A stretch of DNA of 64,000 nt, from the NCBI RefSeq assembly GCF_014268445.2, contig NZ_CP077089.1:3899501-3963500 (forward strand). The letters are read 5' to 3'. Shown piece after piece: positions 36,491 through 45,821 of the stretch (positions are counted from its first letter, which is position 1; the number at the start of each line of letters is the position of its first letter). The translations under genes were made by a program, and so were the position numbers. Origin of the DNA: Pseudomonas tensinigenes (GTDB lineage: Bacteria > Pseudomonadota > Gammaproteobacteria > Pseudomonadales > Pseudomonadaceae). The notes under the pieces were generated by a model. The model did not search any database. It was not told the origin of the DNA and was given only the letters and a program-made list of their open reading frames with translations.

Positions 36491-37821
36491 CTTGGCGTCA
36501 GTCGGCTCAATACTGCCAGTATCACCGCACCCACCAACAACACCGCGATCCCGAAAAACGCCCCACACCCCACCACCGTCACGCTGGAATACAGCATGTA
36601 CAGGCACAACCCGAAGAACAGCAACGGCAACAGCGGATACCACGGCACCTTTACCGGCCGCGGCACATGGGGAAAACGTCGCCGCAAAATAATCAGCGCT
36701 ACGCTGCTCAAACTCAGAAACAACCAATAAACCGGGGTCAGGTATTCAACCATGGTGTTGAAGCCGCTCTGCGTGAAACTGCCAAACAGCACCAGCAGCA
36801 ACGCCACCGCACCTTCTGCCAGCAACGCTTTGCGCGGCACACCATGCCGGTCATCCCAGGCGCCGAAACTGCGCAGTTGCGGCACATCACGCGCAGCCGC
36901 GTAAGTGGTGCGAGCGCCGACCAGCAAGGTCGAGTTGATGGTCGCGATCGCGGCGATGCCAACCATCAGCAAAATCAGCAGGACACCCGGCGCACCGAAT
37001 GCGCGGTTCAACAACTCAACCGCCGGTGCATTGCTGGCGGCCAGTCCGGCGAATCCCAGGCCTTCAACGAACGCCCAATTGAGCGCCAGATAAATCGCCA
37101 TCAACACGCTCAGCGCACCGAGCATGGCAATGAAAATCCCCCGCCGGTCATCACGCACTTCTGCCGATAACGTCGCCGCATCGCTCCAGCCTCCGAACGC
37201 CAGAAACACAAAAATCATCGCCGCCGAAAACCCGGCCACACCGGTGTTTTCCGCGACGGGCGCAAGACTCGGCGCAGGCGCTTCGATGCCTTGCCAGGCC
37301 AAAAAAACGCCGGCACTGGCAATGCTCAAAAAACCCAGTGCAAGCAGGCCAACCAGCAAGGTCTGCGTGATGAAGCCGATGTGTTTACCGGCAAGATTAA
37401 GCAGCACCAACGCCGCAATCACCGCCCCGGCAAACAGCCCCGAACCGTACGGTCCCAGCGGCACCACCGCGTTGACGTAATCGGCAAACATGAACGCCGA
37501 CAAGGCAATCCACCCGGTGTGCATCACCGAAAACCGCGACCAGGCGAACAAGAATCCCATACGCTCGCCATAAGCGGTGCGCAGAAAGTGATAGTCACCA
37601 CCCGGGTGCGGAAACGCTGTGGCCATCTCGGCAAAACACAGCGCACCGATCATCGACGCGACACCACCAAGCACCCACACCAAGTAGAAATGCTCCGGTC
37701 CGACGTTGAGCGCCACGGTCGGCGCGGTTTTCAGGATGTCGGTGGTGATCACCATGCCCAGCGTGATCAGCAACGCCTGAAAAACCGGCAGATGGCGCCC
37801 CGGCCCCGCGTCAGAAACCAT
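36421..37821 (-). CDS. APC-superfamily amino acid permease
   Basis: The ATG at 37821 (MVSDAGPGRHLPVFQALLITLGMVI) lies inside the last codons of the receptor gene (11-base overlap in another frame). The 466-residue protein has about twelve helices. The APC helix-1 region is LLITLGMVITTDILKTAP and GALCFAEMATAFPHPGGDYHFLRTAYGE is the helix-2/3 consensus. The C-terminal 25 residues (PHPSPLPEGEGADRG...) are encoded by the inverted-repeat element, so the native stop was probably lost by element insertion. By coupling, its substrate likely enters through the TonB receptor. Confidence 0.87.
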   Translation of the reverse strand: MVSDAGPGRHLPVFQALLITLGMVITTDILKTAPTVALNVGPEHFYLVWVLGGVASMIGALCFAEMATAFPHPGGDYHFLRTAYGERMGFLFAWSRFSVMHTGWIALSAFMFADYVNAVVPLGPYGSGLFAGAVIAALVLLNLAGKHIGFITQTLLVGLLALGFLSIASAGVFLAWQGIEAPAPSLAPVAENTGVAGFSAAMIFVFLAFGGWSDAATLSAEVRDDRRGIFIAMLGALSVLMAIYLALNWAFVEGLGFAGLAASNAPAVELLNRAFGAPGVLLILLMVGIAAIATINSTLLVGARTTYAAARDVPQLRSFGAWDDRHGVPRKALLAEGAVALLLVLFGSFTQSGFNTMVEYLTPVYWLFLSLSSVALIILRRRFPHVPRPVKVPWYPLLPLLFFGLCLYMLYSSVTVVGCGAFFGIAVLLVGAVILAVLSRLTPSPHPSPLPEGEGADRGVLGDTST

Positions 37822-40198
37822 AGGTGGCGCGGGCGTAGTAGTAAGCGCCGTTGGTGCCGATTGGCGACAGTACGTCGTACGGCAGGTTGCCGCCGTAGTT
37901 GATCGCCGAGCCGGAACGCTCCGGGTAGTTGTCGGTGAGGTTGTTGCCGCCCACCGCGATGTTGAATTTCGGCGTGAATTTGTAAGCCACCTCGGCGTCC
38001 AGTTGCCACACGGCACCGTAGGTTTGCTCCGGTTGCGAGTCGCCGAAATCGAACACGCGAGTGGTCTCGCCCTGGCGCGTCAAGCGTCCGAGCAGGCCCC
38101 AGTGTTCGCTGGCCCAGTTGGCGGAAAAGATGAAGCGATCCTTCGGCGCAGCGTCGGTCAGGGTGTTGGTTTCTTCGACGCCAACGAGCGCGTCATTGCC
38201 GATGCCCAACGCCGTCAGTTGCGACGGCGTGCCTTTGGTGCTGGTGACTTTGGTGTGGTTGTAGGTGTACGCGGTGGTCAGGCCCAGTTGCCCTTCGTAA
38301 AACGGCTGATGGTAGTTGAGCACCAGTTCGGCGCCGTCGGTGCTGGTGTCCGCCGCGTTGGTGAAGAAGTTGACGTCGTGCACGCCAGCAACGCCGAAGT
38401 TGTCGTTGATGTAGTTTTCCAGGGCATCGCTGCCAATGCGTTGCGACAGGGTGATGCGGTCTTTGACGTCAATGCGGAACACGTCCAGCGAGGCATCGAA
38501 GCGTTCGTTCAACTGAAAGGTCAGACCGAGGCTGAAGTTTTTCGAGGTTTCCGGATCAAGCTTCTCGGCGCCGAGTGCACGGGCGATCGGATCGTTGACC
38601 GAGAGCACACGGATGTCGGTCAGGGTACCGCCATCGCCGAAGTTGCTGGTGGTGTTCTGGAAGCCGCTTTGGGCCAGCGACGGCGCGCGGAAGTTGTTCG
38701 AGACGGCACCGCGCAAGGCCCATTGTTCGGTGAGTTTGTAGCGACCGCTGAGTTTACCGGTGAGTTTGCTGCCGGCATCGTCGTAATGCTCCCAGCGCGT
38801 GGCGGCGTCGACGAAGAAGCGGTCGGTGAGATCGCCGGACAACTCGGCGTAAGTGCCGAACACGTTGCGATCCAGATCCGACTCTTCGCTCGGGCGCAGG
38901 CCGTTGGCGCCGTCGGCTCCGGAGCCGATGTAGGAGGCCTCGTCACCGGCATAGGTCAGGTAGTTTTCGTAGCGGTATTCGCCGCCGACCGCCAGTACGA
39001 ACGAGCGCCCGCCCAGGCGAAGTTCGCGGCTGAAATCGAGGTTGCTGGTGGTCTGGCGCAGCTCGTAATCGCCGGTGTCGAACTTCGTCGGTGAGTCTTC
39101 GCCGAGGCTGACGTTAAGCGTGCGCCGGGTCGAGCCATCGAAGCGGTTGCGACCGTGAGTGACGCTGCTGTCAAAGTCCCACTCGTCACCGAGCAGGCCT
39201 TTGAAACCGGCGGTGGCGGAGACGTCCTTGTTGTCACCGAGCGATTGCGGCAAGTAGCCGTTGGGGTAGAACTGCGGCTGTTCGTACGGGTAGCGATAGA
39301 ACTCGGCGCCGGTGGTGTGGCGCTGGTTGTATGTGCCAAAGCTGTAGGCCTTGCCGCCGGCCAGCGGCAATTCGCTGTTGAACCAGAGGTTGACGTCCCG
39401 CGCGACGCCGTCGCCCATCACATAGTTGCGTTGGCCGGGGGTGTCGGCAAAACCGTCGAAACCGGCGCGGTTGGTCGGGTTGCGATCCTTGTATTCGGTA
39501 CCGCCACGAATAAACCCGCCCTCCTCGCCCAGGCGCGTGCCGATCTTCGCGGTGGTGACGCTGTTCTGGCCGTCGGTGGTGGTCTTGTCGATGGCGTCCT
39601 GACGGGTGTGATAGGCGCCATAACTGGTGGACACCTCGCCGCCCTCGGGCGCGTCGTCGAGAATGATGTTGATCACCCCGGCGATCGCATCGGAGCCGTA
39701 CTGCGCACCGGCGCCGTCACGCAGCACTTCAATGCGTTTGATCGCGCTGAGCGGGATCGAGTTGAAATCCACCGGTGCGGTACCGCGCCCGATCTTCGAC
39801 GAGTCGTTGACCACCGCTGACGTATGGCGACGCTTGCCGTTGACCAGCACCAGCACCTGATCCGGACTCATGCCGCGCAGTTGCGCCGCGCGCACGTGGT
39901 CGGCGCCGCCGGAGTTGGATTGGCGCGGCAGGCTGAAGGACGGCAACAGCGTCTGCAACGCCGCGCCCAATTCACCGTCAGCGGCGCCGGCGGATTTGAG
40001 GTCTTCGGCAGTGAGCACGTCGACCGGCATCGGCGAATCGAGCACGGTGCGCGAAGTGCCACGGGTGCCGGTGACCAGCACGGTACCGAGGCGGGATTCG
40101 CTGTCAGCGCTGACGGAAGTTTCTTCGGCGTTGGCCGGAAGTTGCCAAATAGCGGACACAACGGCAGCCGCCAGTAATGAACGGGAACGGTAATGCAT
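37811..40198 (-). CDS. TonB-dependent outer-membrane receptor
   Basis: The ATG at 40198 has CAAGGAG 7 bases upstream. The 795-residue protein has a signal peptide (SRSLLAAAVVSAIWQLPANA) and a plug domain at about 40-180 (LGTVLVTGTRG, DQVLVLVNGKRRHTS, IEVLRDGAGAQYGSDAIAGVINI). A 22-strand barrel follows, ending in aromatic RATYGF. There is no N-terminal signalling extension for sigma/anti-sigma control. Ligand unknown; nearby genes handle amino acid and sulfur compounds rather than siderophores, so it may not be an iron receptor. Confidence 0.9.
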   Translation of the reverse strand: MHYRSRSLLAAAVVSAIWQLPANAEETSVSADSESRLGTVLVTGTRGTSRTVLDSPMPVDVLTAEDLKSAGAADGELGAALQTLLPSFSLPRQSNSGGADHVRAAQLRGMSPDQVLVLVNGKRRHTSAVVNDSSKIGRGTAPVDFNSIPLSAIKRIEVLRDGAGAQYGSDAIAGVINIILDDAPEGGEVSTSYGAYHTRQDAIDKTTTDGQNSVTTAKIGTRLGEEGGFIRGGTEYKDRNPTNRAGFDGFADTPGQRNYVMGDGVARDVNLWFNSELPLAGGKAYSFGTYNQRHTTGAEFYRYPYEQPQFYPNGYLPQSLGDNKDVSATAGFKGLLGDEWDFDSSVTHGRNRFDGSTRRTLNVSLGEDSPTKFDTGDYELRQTTSNLDFSRELRLGGRSFVLAVGGEYRYENYLTYAGDEASYIGSGADGANGLRPSEESDLDRNVFGTYAELSGDLTDRFFVDAATRWEHYDDAGSKLTGKLSGRYKLTEQWALRGAVSNNFRAPSLAQSGFQNTTSNFGDGGTLTDIRVLSVNDPIARALGAEKLDPETSKNFSLGLTFQLNERFDASLDVFRIDVKDRITLSQRIGSDALENYINDNFGVAGVHDVNFFTNAADTSTDGAELVLNYHQPFYEGQLGLTTAYTYNHTKVTSTKGTPSQLTALGIGNDALVGVEETNTLTDAAPKDRFIFSANWASEHWGLLGRLTRQGETTRVFDFGDSQPEQTYGAVWQLDAEVAYKFTPKFNIAVGGNNLTDNYPERSGSAINYGGNLPYDVLSPIGTNGAYYYARATYGF

Positions 40199-40662
40199 AT
40201 AACAGCTCCTTGAATCGCAGTTAATACCCAGCCGTTGCCGACAATAAAAGTGCGGCAAGCAATGCGCGGCAATGTCTGCTGTAGTTTTGGATTTCTGGAA
40301 GGCAGTGAAGGCTTTTCAGGTTTTGATAATGGCTGTTGCGTAGTTTCCCCAGCGTGAGTCGTTTCCCCTTGAAACTCGATGCTAGACGAGCGGCTGCGGG
40401 CCGTAAAAGAACCAATAACGCTTAGGTTAGATCGCTCTAAAAAGTTGTTCTTAGTCCAACAGAAGTGTTGCTGAGCCAACACCAGAACCAACTAACCTAC
40501 AACTAAGCAAGGTGCGGAATACATCACCCTGTGGGAGCGAGCCTGCTCGCGAAAGCGCTGGATCAGTCACCAAAAAGGCAACTGGCCCGGCCCCTTCGCG
40601 AGCAGGCTCGCTCCCACAGGTTGATCGTATTCCAATGTTTCAACAGGCTGCGTCCTGGAGAC
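40199..40662. other. Intergenic region with receptor promoter and a REPIN
   Basis: The left part (40199-40460) should carry the receptor promoter; no Fur box was recognised. A REPIN lies at 40530-40618. No gene is seen. Confidence 0.5.
40530..40618. repeat. REPIN (two inverted REP sequences)
   Basis: The REP arm TGTGGGAGCGAGCCTGCTCG and its reverse complement at 40596-40618 face each other across about 45 bases. This is a fluorescent-pseudomonad REP type. Confidence 0.93.
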
Positions 40663-41328
40663 TTAATCGAACGCTTTCTCCAGCCAGGCATCCTCGGCAA
40701 TATCCAGTTCATCCCCACTGAATCGCTGCTCGGCAAACGGATCAGCGTGCAGGTGAAAGCCGTTCTGCTCCCAGAACCCCGGTTGTTCCTGCTCGACGAA
40801 TTCAAGCCCGCGCAGCCACTTCGCGCTCTTCCAGAAATACCGCCCCGCCACCACCAGCCGTAGCGGCCAGCCATGTTGCGCGGTCAACGGCTGGCCGGCG
40901 TAATGGGTGGCCAACAGACTGTCGGGGTGCAACAGATCATCGAGTCGCAAGTTGGTCTGGTAATCGGGGTCGGCATGAGCCATGACGAACGCTGATGTCG
41001 GCTGGATATCGAACGCCTGCAACAAATCCTGCAGATGCACCCCGCTCCACTCGGTGTCGAACTTCGACCAGCGTGTCACGCAATGGATGTCACATCGCAG
41101 TTGCCGCTGTGGCAGTGCCTGCAGATCGGCGTAACGTAATTCGATTGGCTGTGCGAGCGTGCCGGACAGGCGCAGCGACCAGTTGGCGAGGTCGTATTCT
41201 GGCACTTCGCCTTCGTGCAGGATTGGAAAACGCTCCGTCAGCACCTGGCCTGGGGGTAGTCGTTCCCCGAGCACCGGATCGGCTTTCGGCGAACGGCTTT
41301 TGCGAAGGCGTGCAGCTTTGTTGTGCAT
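40663..41328 (-). CDS. Sulfite-oxidase-like molybdopterin oxidoreductase
   Basis: The 221-residue cytoplasmic-looking protein has the sulfite-oxidase fold pieces: WSLRLSGTLAQPIELRYADLQALPQ, then the molybdenum-ligand cysteine in LRCDIHCVTRWSKFDTEWSG (cysteine before VTRW). HGWPLRLVVAGRYFWKSAKWL with the H/R cofactor contacts follows. There is no Tat or Sec signal, unlike YedY. The substrate is unknown. It is the last gene on the minus strand after the ABC importer operon, with a REPIN between, so it may be a separate unit. Confidence 0.85.
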   Translation of the reverse strand: MHNKAARLRKSRSPKADPVLGERLPPGQVLTERFPILHEGEVPEYDLANWSLRLSGTLAQPIELRYADLQALPQRQLRCDIHCVTRWSKFDTEWSGVHLQDLLQAFDIQPTSAFVMAHADPDYQTNLRLDDLLHPDSLLATHYAGQPLTAQHGWPLRLVVAGRYFWKSAKWLRGLEFVEQEQPGFWEQNGFHLHADPFAEQRFSGDELDIAEDAWLEKAFD

Positions 41329-41374
41329 GTAAACTCCAGAACTCCCCTCAGTTTGCGCAACTACGCATTACCCC

Positions 41375-41464
41375 TGTGGGAGCGAGCCTGCTCGCGAAAG
41401 CGGTGGGTCAATCAACAGAAATATCAACTGATCAGACCTCTTCGCGAGCAGGCTCGCTCCCACA
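41375..41464. repeat. REPIN (two inverted REP sequences)
   Basis: Same arms as the copy at 40530 (TGTGGGAGCGAGCCTGCTCG and its complement), between the molybdopterin gene and the sugar-binding-protein gene, where it could stabilise mRNA ends. Confidence 0.93.
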
Positions 41465-41487
41465 TGGGCGATGTCGTGGCAAATGTT

Positions 41488-42543
41488 CTAGTTGGCCACG
41501 GGAATCCACGGGGCCCGCGCGACATTAGCGGTATCACCGAAGCTGGGGAGCTTCTGCGCCAGATCTCGAACATTCTTCACATCCAGATCCAGCAACTGCT
41601 GGCGAGTAATCAGCGTCGGCGGTACCAGCACCTGATGCCCCGGATTTTCCCCGGCAATCAACATCGCCAGGCTGCGCACGCTGATCGCCCCGGCGACTTG
41701 CGGATTGACCGCCGCCGTCGCCACCCAAGCGCTTTCCGCTTCTTTCATGATCTGAATATCAGCGGTAGAAATATCGGCGCTGTAGATCTTCACCTTGCTC
41801 GTCAGCCCTGCCTCATCAACGGCAATTTTCGCGCCTTTGGCAAACTCATCGAACGGCGCAAAAATCACGCTGATGCCTGGATTGGCTCGAAGCACGGCGC
41901 TGGCCTGATCCGCCACCGAGTTGGCGATCGGCGGATTCAACGTGCCAAAGCGTGCCTTCTCGACGATCCCCGGATTGGCTTTCTTCACCTGACTCCAGAT
42001 CTCGTCGCGACGCTCCATCGGCGTAAAACCGCTGATGTACACGTAGCCGGCATCAAACTGCGTGCCGTTGTCCTTGACTGCTTGATCCAGCGCCAGACGT
42101 GCCAGCGCGTGGTGATCCTGCTCGACCTGGGTCACTTGCGGCGTGTTCAGATCGACATCGAAAGCGACGACCTTGATGCCTTTGGCGATGGCCCGGTCAA
42201 TCGGCGCTTTCAGTGTTTCGGCCAGGCCGAGCTGAACGATGATGCCGTCGACGCCGAGATCAATCGCCTGATCGATCATCTCGCCCTGGCTTGCCGCCTG
42301 CTGTCGGGCATCGAATACGCGCAGGTTGGCACCCAGCGCTTCGGTCTGTTTTTCCACGCCACGCAAGTACGCCTCGGGGAAGTCCCCGGAAAACAAATAC
42401 CCCACCAGCGCGATCTGCACCTGACCTTTATCAAACGGTGCGGGCGCGCCGGGCAAGGCTTTGGCCTGAGCGCTCAGCGCCATTGCCGAAAGCAACGCAC
42501 CGGCGAGGCAGTGACGGGCGAATTGTGTGATTGAACCGTGCAT
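41488..42543 (-). CDS. Ribose-type ABC transporter periplasmic binding protein
   Basis: The ATG at 42543 has AAGGAAG 7 bases upstream. The 351-residue protein has a Sec signal (CLAGALLSAMALSAQA) and the two-lobed peripla_BP_4 fold of RbsB relatives: QIALVGYLFSGDFPEAYLRG, DQAIDLGVDGIIVQ, KVVAFDVDLN and IFAPFDEFAKGAK. It binds a sugar or related polyol in the periplasm. The ATPase and permease of the same transporter precede it. Family relatives also bind autoinducer-2 or inositols, so the ligand is uncertain. Confidence 0.87.
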   Translation of the reverse strand: MHGSITQFARHCLAGALLSAMALSAQAKALPGAPAPFDKGQVQIALVGYLFSGDFPEAYLRGVEKQTEALGANLRVFDARQQAASQGEMIDQAIDLGVDGIIVQLGLAETLKAPIDRAIAKGIKVVAFDVDLNTPQVTQVEQDHHALARLALDQAVKDNGTQFDAGYVYISGFTPMERRDEIWSQVKKANPGIVEKARFGTLNPPIANSVADQASAVLRANPGISVIFAPFDEFAKGAKIAVDEAGLTSKVKIYSADISTADIQIMKEAESAWVATAAVNPQVAGAISVRSLAMLIAGENPGHQVLVPPTLITRQQLLDLDVKNVRDLAQKLPSFGDTANVARAPWIPVAN

Positions 42544-42566
42544 ACAACTTCCTTGCATAAAGCGGC

Positions 42567-43592
42567 TCAACGCGCCCGATGCGCGAGGCCGAAGGTGAAC
42601 ATCAGGGCCAGCACCAGCACCAGTCCCTTGACGAAATCCTGCGCGTAATATGGCGCGTTGAGCATGGTCAGGCCGTTGAGCAGCGCTGCCACCAGCAGCG
42701 CACCGACCAGCGTGCCGAAAGCATTGGGCTTCTTCGCACCAAGCACGGCAAAACCGATCAAAGCGGCGCCGAGGGCATCCAGCACCAGACCGTTACCCGA
42801 ACTGACGTCGCCGCGACCCAGGCGCGCAGCCAGCAACAATCCGCCCAGCGATGCGAGCAACGCCGAGAGCACGTAAGCCAACAACTTGAAGCGCTGCACC
42901 GGCGCACCGGCCAGTCGTGCGGCCTGCTCGTTGCCGCCGATGGCATAGAACAAACGACCAATGCGCGTGCGTTCGAGAAACAGCCACACGGCTAAAGCGA
43001 CTGCGGCGGTAATCAGCACGGGAATCGGCACCACCTCCCACAATCGCCCACGCCCCAGCGCCAGAAATGCGGCACTGAACGTACCTTCGGTTTCCTCACC
43101 ACTGGGCAAGGTCATGCCCACTGCAATCGAGCGTCCACCGGTGGGAATCAGCTGCACGCCGATCACCAGAAACATGCTGCCCAGCGTCGCGAGAATGTCC
43201 GGCACCCGCAGTTTGACGATCAGCCAGCCGTTGAGCAGGCCGACCAGCGCCCCGCCCGCCAGACTGATCAATACCGCAGGCACCGCACCCCAGCCGAGCA
43301 CGACCATCACGTAGCTGGCGATCATCAGGCTCATCGCCGCCACAGCGCCAATCGACAAATCGAGGCCGCCGACGGCCATGGTCAGCGTCACGCCCAGCGC
43401 CAGCAGCGCAACAATCGACACCGATTGCAGGATGCTGAACAGGTTGCCGACGCGCAGGAATGCCGGCTCGGCCACACTGAAAAACACCACGATCAACGCC
43501 AGCAGCCACAGCAGGCCGTAGCGAATCAATACGTGCAGCAGGCGCTCGGCGGGTGCCGCTGCGCTCGATAACAGTGAACTTGAATCAGGCAC
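42567..43592 (-). CDS. Ribose-type ABC transporter permease (RbsC family)
   Basis: The start is a GTG at 43592 inside the end of the ATPase gene, with GGAGCAG upstream. The 341 residues form about ten helices. The RbsC-family blocks are LLALGVTLTMAVGGLDLSIGAVAAMS, GWLIVKLRVPDILATLGSMF and YAIGGNEQAARLAGAPVQRFKLLAYVLSALL. It forms the channel with the ATPase at 43585-45141. Confidence 0.88.
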   Translation of the reverse strand: MPDSSSLLSSAAAPAERLLHVLIRYGLLWLLALIVVFFSVAEPAFLRVGNLFSILQSVSIVALLALGVTLTMAVGGLDLSIGAVAAMSLMIASYVMVVLGWGAVPAVLISLAGGALVGLLNGWLIVKLRVPDILATLGSMFLVIGVQLIPTGGRSIAVGMTLPSGEETEGTFSAAFLALGRGRLWEVVPIPVLITAAVALAVWLFLERTRIGRLFYAIGGNEQAARLAGAPVQRFKLLAYVLSALLASLGGLLLAARLGRGDVSSGNGLVLDALGAALIGFAVLGAKKPNAFGTLVGALLVAALLNGLTMLNAPYYAQDFVKGLVLVLALMFTFGLAHRAR

Positions 43593-45141
43593 TCGCTCTG
43601 CTCCTTGGCGTGGCTTGAGGGGAATGTTCGGTGACGTCGCTGCCGGCCAATGCAGCGACCAGATCAGCACGATTGAGGCCGGCGCGCGGGTACTCGGCGA
43701 CCACGGCGTGATCGCGCACCAGCAGGATGCGGTCAGCAATTTCCAGGGCTTCATCGACGTCGGCGCAAATCACCAGCGTCGCTCGGCCCTTGGCGCTGTC
43801 GCGCAGCAGTTGGCCGATGTCGCGGCGGGCGCGCACGTCGACGCCTTGAAAAGGTTCATCGAGGATCAATACCCGCCCTTCGCCGAGCAGCCAGCGGCCG
43901 AGCACGACTTTCTGTTGATTGCCGCCTGACAGTGCGCTCATCGGCACATCGATACCGCCAGTCTTGATCCCCAGCGCCGCCACTTGTGCCTCGACCGCCG
44001 TGGCTTCGGCGCGGTTGCGGATAAAACCGCCACGGCTGAAGCGTTCGAGAAACGGCAAGGTCAAGGTCCGGCGCAGGGAAAAGTCCGGCACTAGTGACTG
44101 ACTGGCGCGGTCTTCGGCGGCGAAGAAAACCCCGCTTTGAATGGCCTGGCGCGGTGAGTTTGCGTGCCACGCAACACCATCCAGTTGCACGCGGCCCGAC
44201 AGCGCTTTACGCAGGCCGAACAGCACCTCGGCGATTTCACTTTTACCGGCGCCCAACAGCCCGGTCAGCACCACCACTTCGTTTTCGTGCAGGGTCAGAT
44301 CGAACGCGGCGGAACGCGACAGAATTTGCATGGCGTTGAGTTTCAACACCTCGCGCCCGGCCACGCGCGGCTGGTAGACATGCTCGGCCAGCGCCTGTCC
44401 CAGCATGGCGCTCACCGCTTCCGGCAATTGCCGAGCGGTGAACTCGCCCGCGAACTGGCCATCCCGCAACACAATGGCGCGATCTGCCACGCGTTGCAGG
44501 TCGGAGAGTCGATGGGAGATGTACAGAATCGCCACGCCGCGAGTGCGCAAGGTGTCGATCAAACCAAACAAGCGCTGCGCTTCGGCATCGGAAAGTGCTG
44601 CTGTCGGCTCATCCAGAATCAGCAGGCGCGGCTGCAAAGCCAAGGCTCGAGCGAGCACCACCAATTGCCGTTCGGCCTGACCGAGATGCTCGATTGGCTG
44701 CTCCAGCGGCAAGGTCAAACCCAACCCGGCAGCAATGCTCGCGGCGCGCTCCAGCAGGCGTTTACGATTGAGCCAGAAGTCCGCGTCCGGCTTGCACAGT
44801 TCATCGAGCAGAAGGTTTTCCGCGACGCTCAAACCCGGTGCGATGCCCTCGTTGATCTGCTGGTGCACCGCGACAATACCGAAGCGTCGCGCCGACAGCG
44901 GCGAACTGAAATGGCGTGGCGCGCCGTCTAGCCAGATCTCGCCAGCATCGGCGGTCTGGCTGCCCGCGAGGATCTTCACCAGAGTTGACTTGCCCGCACC
45001 ATTGGCGCCGAGCAGCGCCACCACTTCGGCGGGATAGATGCCCAGGCTGACGGCATCCAGCGCCCGGCTCGCACCAAATATTTTGCTCAACTCACGTACA
45101 CGAATCAGCGGCTCACGGGCCACAGCGACCGGCACCCTCAT
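43585..45141 (-). CDS. Ribose-type ABC transporter ATP-binding protein, duplicated (RbsA family)
   Basis: The 518-residue protein has two ATPase domains. The first has Walker A GANGAGKSTL near residue 50, a degenerate LGQAERQLV signature and Walker B LLILDEPTAAL. The second has a GLLGAGKSE loop near 293, LSGGNQQKVVLGRWL and VLILDEPFQGVD. Typically one site is catalytically weak, as in RbsA. It starts 9 bases after the MetI-type permease stop, so the two importers appear to be one transcript. Confidence 0.9.
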   Translation of the reverse strand: MRVPVAVAREPLIRVRELSKIFGASRALDAVSLGIYPAEVVALLGANGAGKSTLVKILAGSQTADAGEIWLDGAPRHFSSPLSARRFGIVAVHQQINEGIAPGLSVAENLLLDELCKPDADFWLNRKRLLERAASIAAGLGLTLPLEQPIEHLGQAERQLVVLARALALQPRLLILDEPTAALSDAEAQRLFGLIDTLRTRGVAILYISHRLSDLQRVADRAIVLRDGQFAGEFTARQLPEAVSAMLGQALAEHVYQPRVAGREVLKLNAMQILSRSAAFDLTLHENEVVVLTGLLGAGKSEIAEVLFGLRKALSGRVQLDGVAWHANSPRQAIQSGVFFAAEDRASQSLVPDFSLRRTLTLPFLERFSRGGFIRNRAEATAVEAQVAALGIKTGGIDVPMSALSGGNQQKVVLGRWLLGEGRVLILDEPFQGVDVRARRDIGQLLRDSAKGRATLVICADVDEALEIADRILLVRDHAVVAEYPRAGLNRADLVAALAGSDVTEHSPQATPRSRASA

Positions 45142-45149
45142 ACAAATCC

Positions 45150-45821
45150 TTAGCGGCGATGCGCCAGCGAACGAACCAATCGATCGCCCAGGCTTTGCAC
45201 GCCCTGGACGAGGATCACCAACACCACCACCGTGGCAACCATCACTTCATTGTTGAACCGCTGATAGCCGTAACGAATCGCCAGATCACCGAGCCCGCCA
45301 CCGCCGATCACCCCGGCCATCGAGGAAAAACCGATCAGCATCACCAGCGTCAAGGTGATCCCGGCCAGCAACGCCGGCAGCGCTTCGGGCAACAGCACTT
45401 TGAAGATCACATGACCAATGTCGCCGCCCATGGCGAGGATCGCTTCGATGCGACCCTTGTCGACTTCGTCCAGAGCGTTTTCGACGATGCGTGCGAAGAA
45501 CGGAAACGCGCCGATGGTGATCGGCACCACAGCGGCGGTGCTGCCCAGCGTCGTACCCACCACCAGCCGCGTCAGCGGGATCAGGGCAATCAGCATCACC
45601 ACGAATGGCAGCGAACGGCCGAGGTTGACCACGCCACCCAGCACGGCATTCAAGCGTGGCATCGGCAACAGTCCGTCGCGGCGACTGATGAACAGCAACA
45701 CGCCCAGCGGCAGGCCGATCAGCAGCGTGAACAGCCCCGCGAGCAAGACCATGTACAGGGTTTCACCGGTGGCGGTGAACACCAGTTGCAGGATTTCATC
45801 CCAATTGACCGTGCGGTTCAT
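45150..45821 (-). CDS. Methionine-type ABC transporter permease (MetI family)
   Basis: This 223-residue protein has five or six helices. The MetI blocks are [47 protein letters not shown] and the EAA-loop [22 protein letters not shown]. It ends with [25 protein letters not shown], which is strongly typical. It works with the ATPase and NlpA/MetQ protein just upstream. The ATGA overlap with the ATPase stop shows coupling. A second importer follows in the same direction. Confidence 0.9.
   Translation of the reverse strand: MNRTVNWDEILQLVFTATGETLYMVLLAGLFTLLIGLPLGVLLFISRRDGLLPMPRLNAVLGGVVNLGRSLPFVVMLIALIPLTRLVVGTTLGSTAAVVPITIGAFPFFARIVENALDEVDKGRIEAILAMGGDIGHVIFKVLLPEALPALLAGITLTLVMLIGFSSMAGVIGGGGLGDLAIRYGYQRFNNEVMVATVVVLVILVQGVQSLGDRLVRSLAHRR

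Noticed and set aside
37822-38016. Upstream extension of the APC permease frame
   Set aside because: It overlaps the receptor coding sequence in another frame and reads as low-complexity Ser/Thr/Arg; the overlap start at 37821 fits the family.
38003-39094. Long open frame opposite the TonB receptor gene at 37.8-40.2 kb
   Set aside because: Antisense shadow of a well-supported receptor gene with no independent signals.
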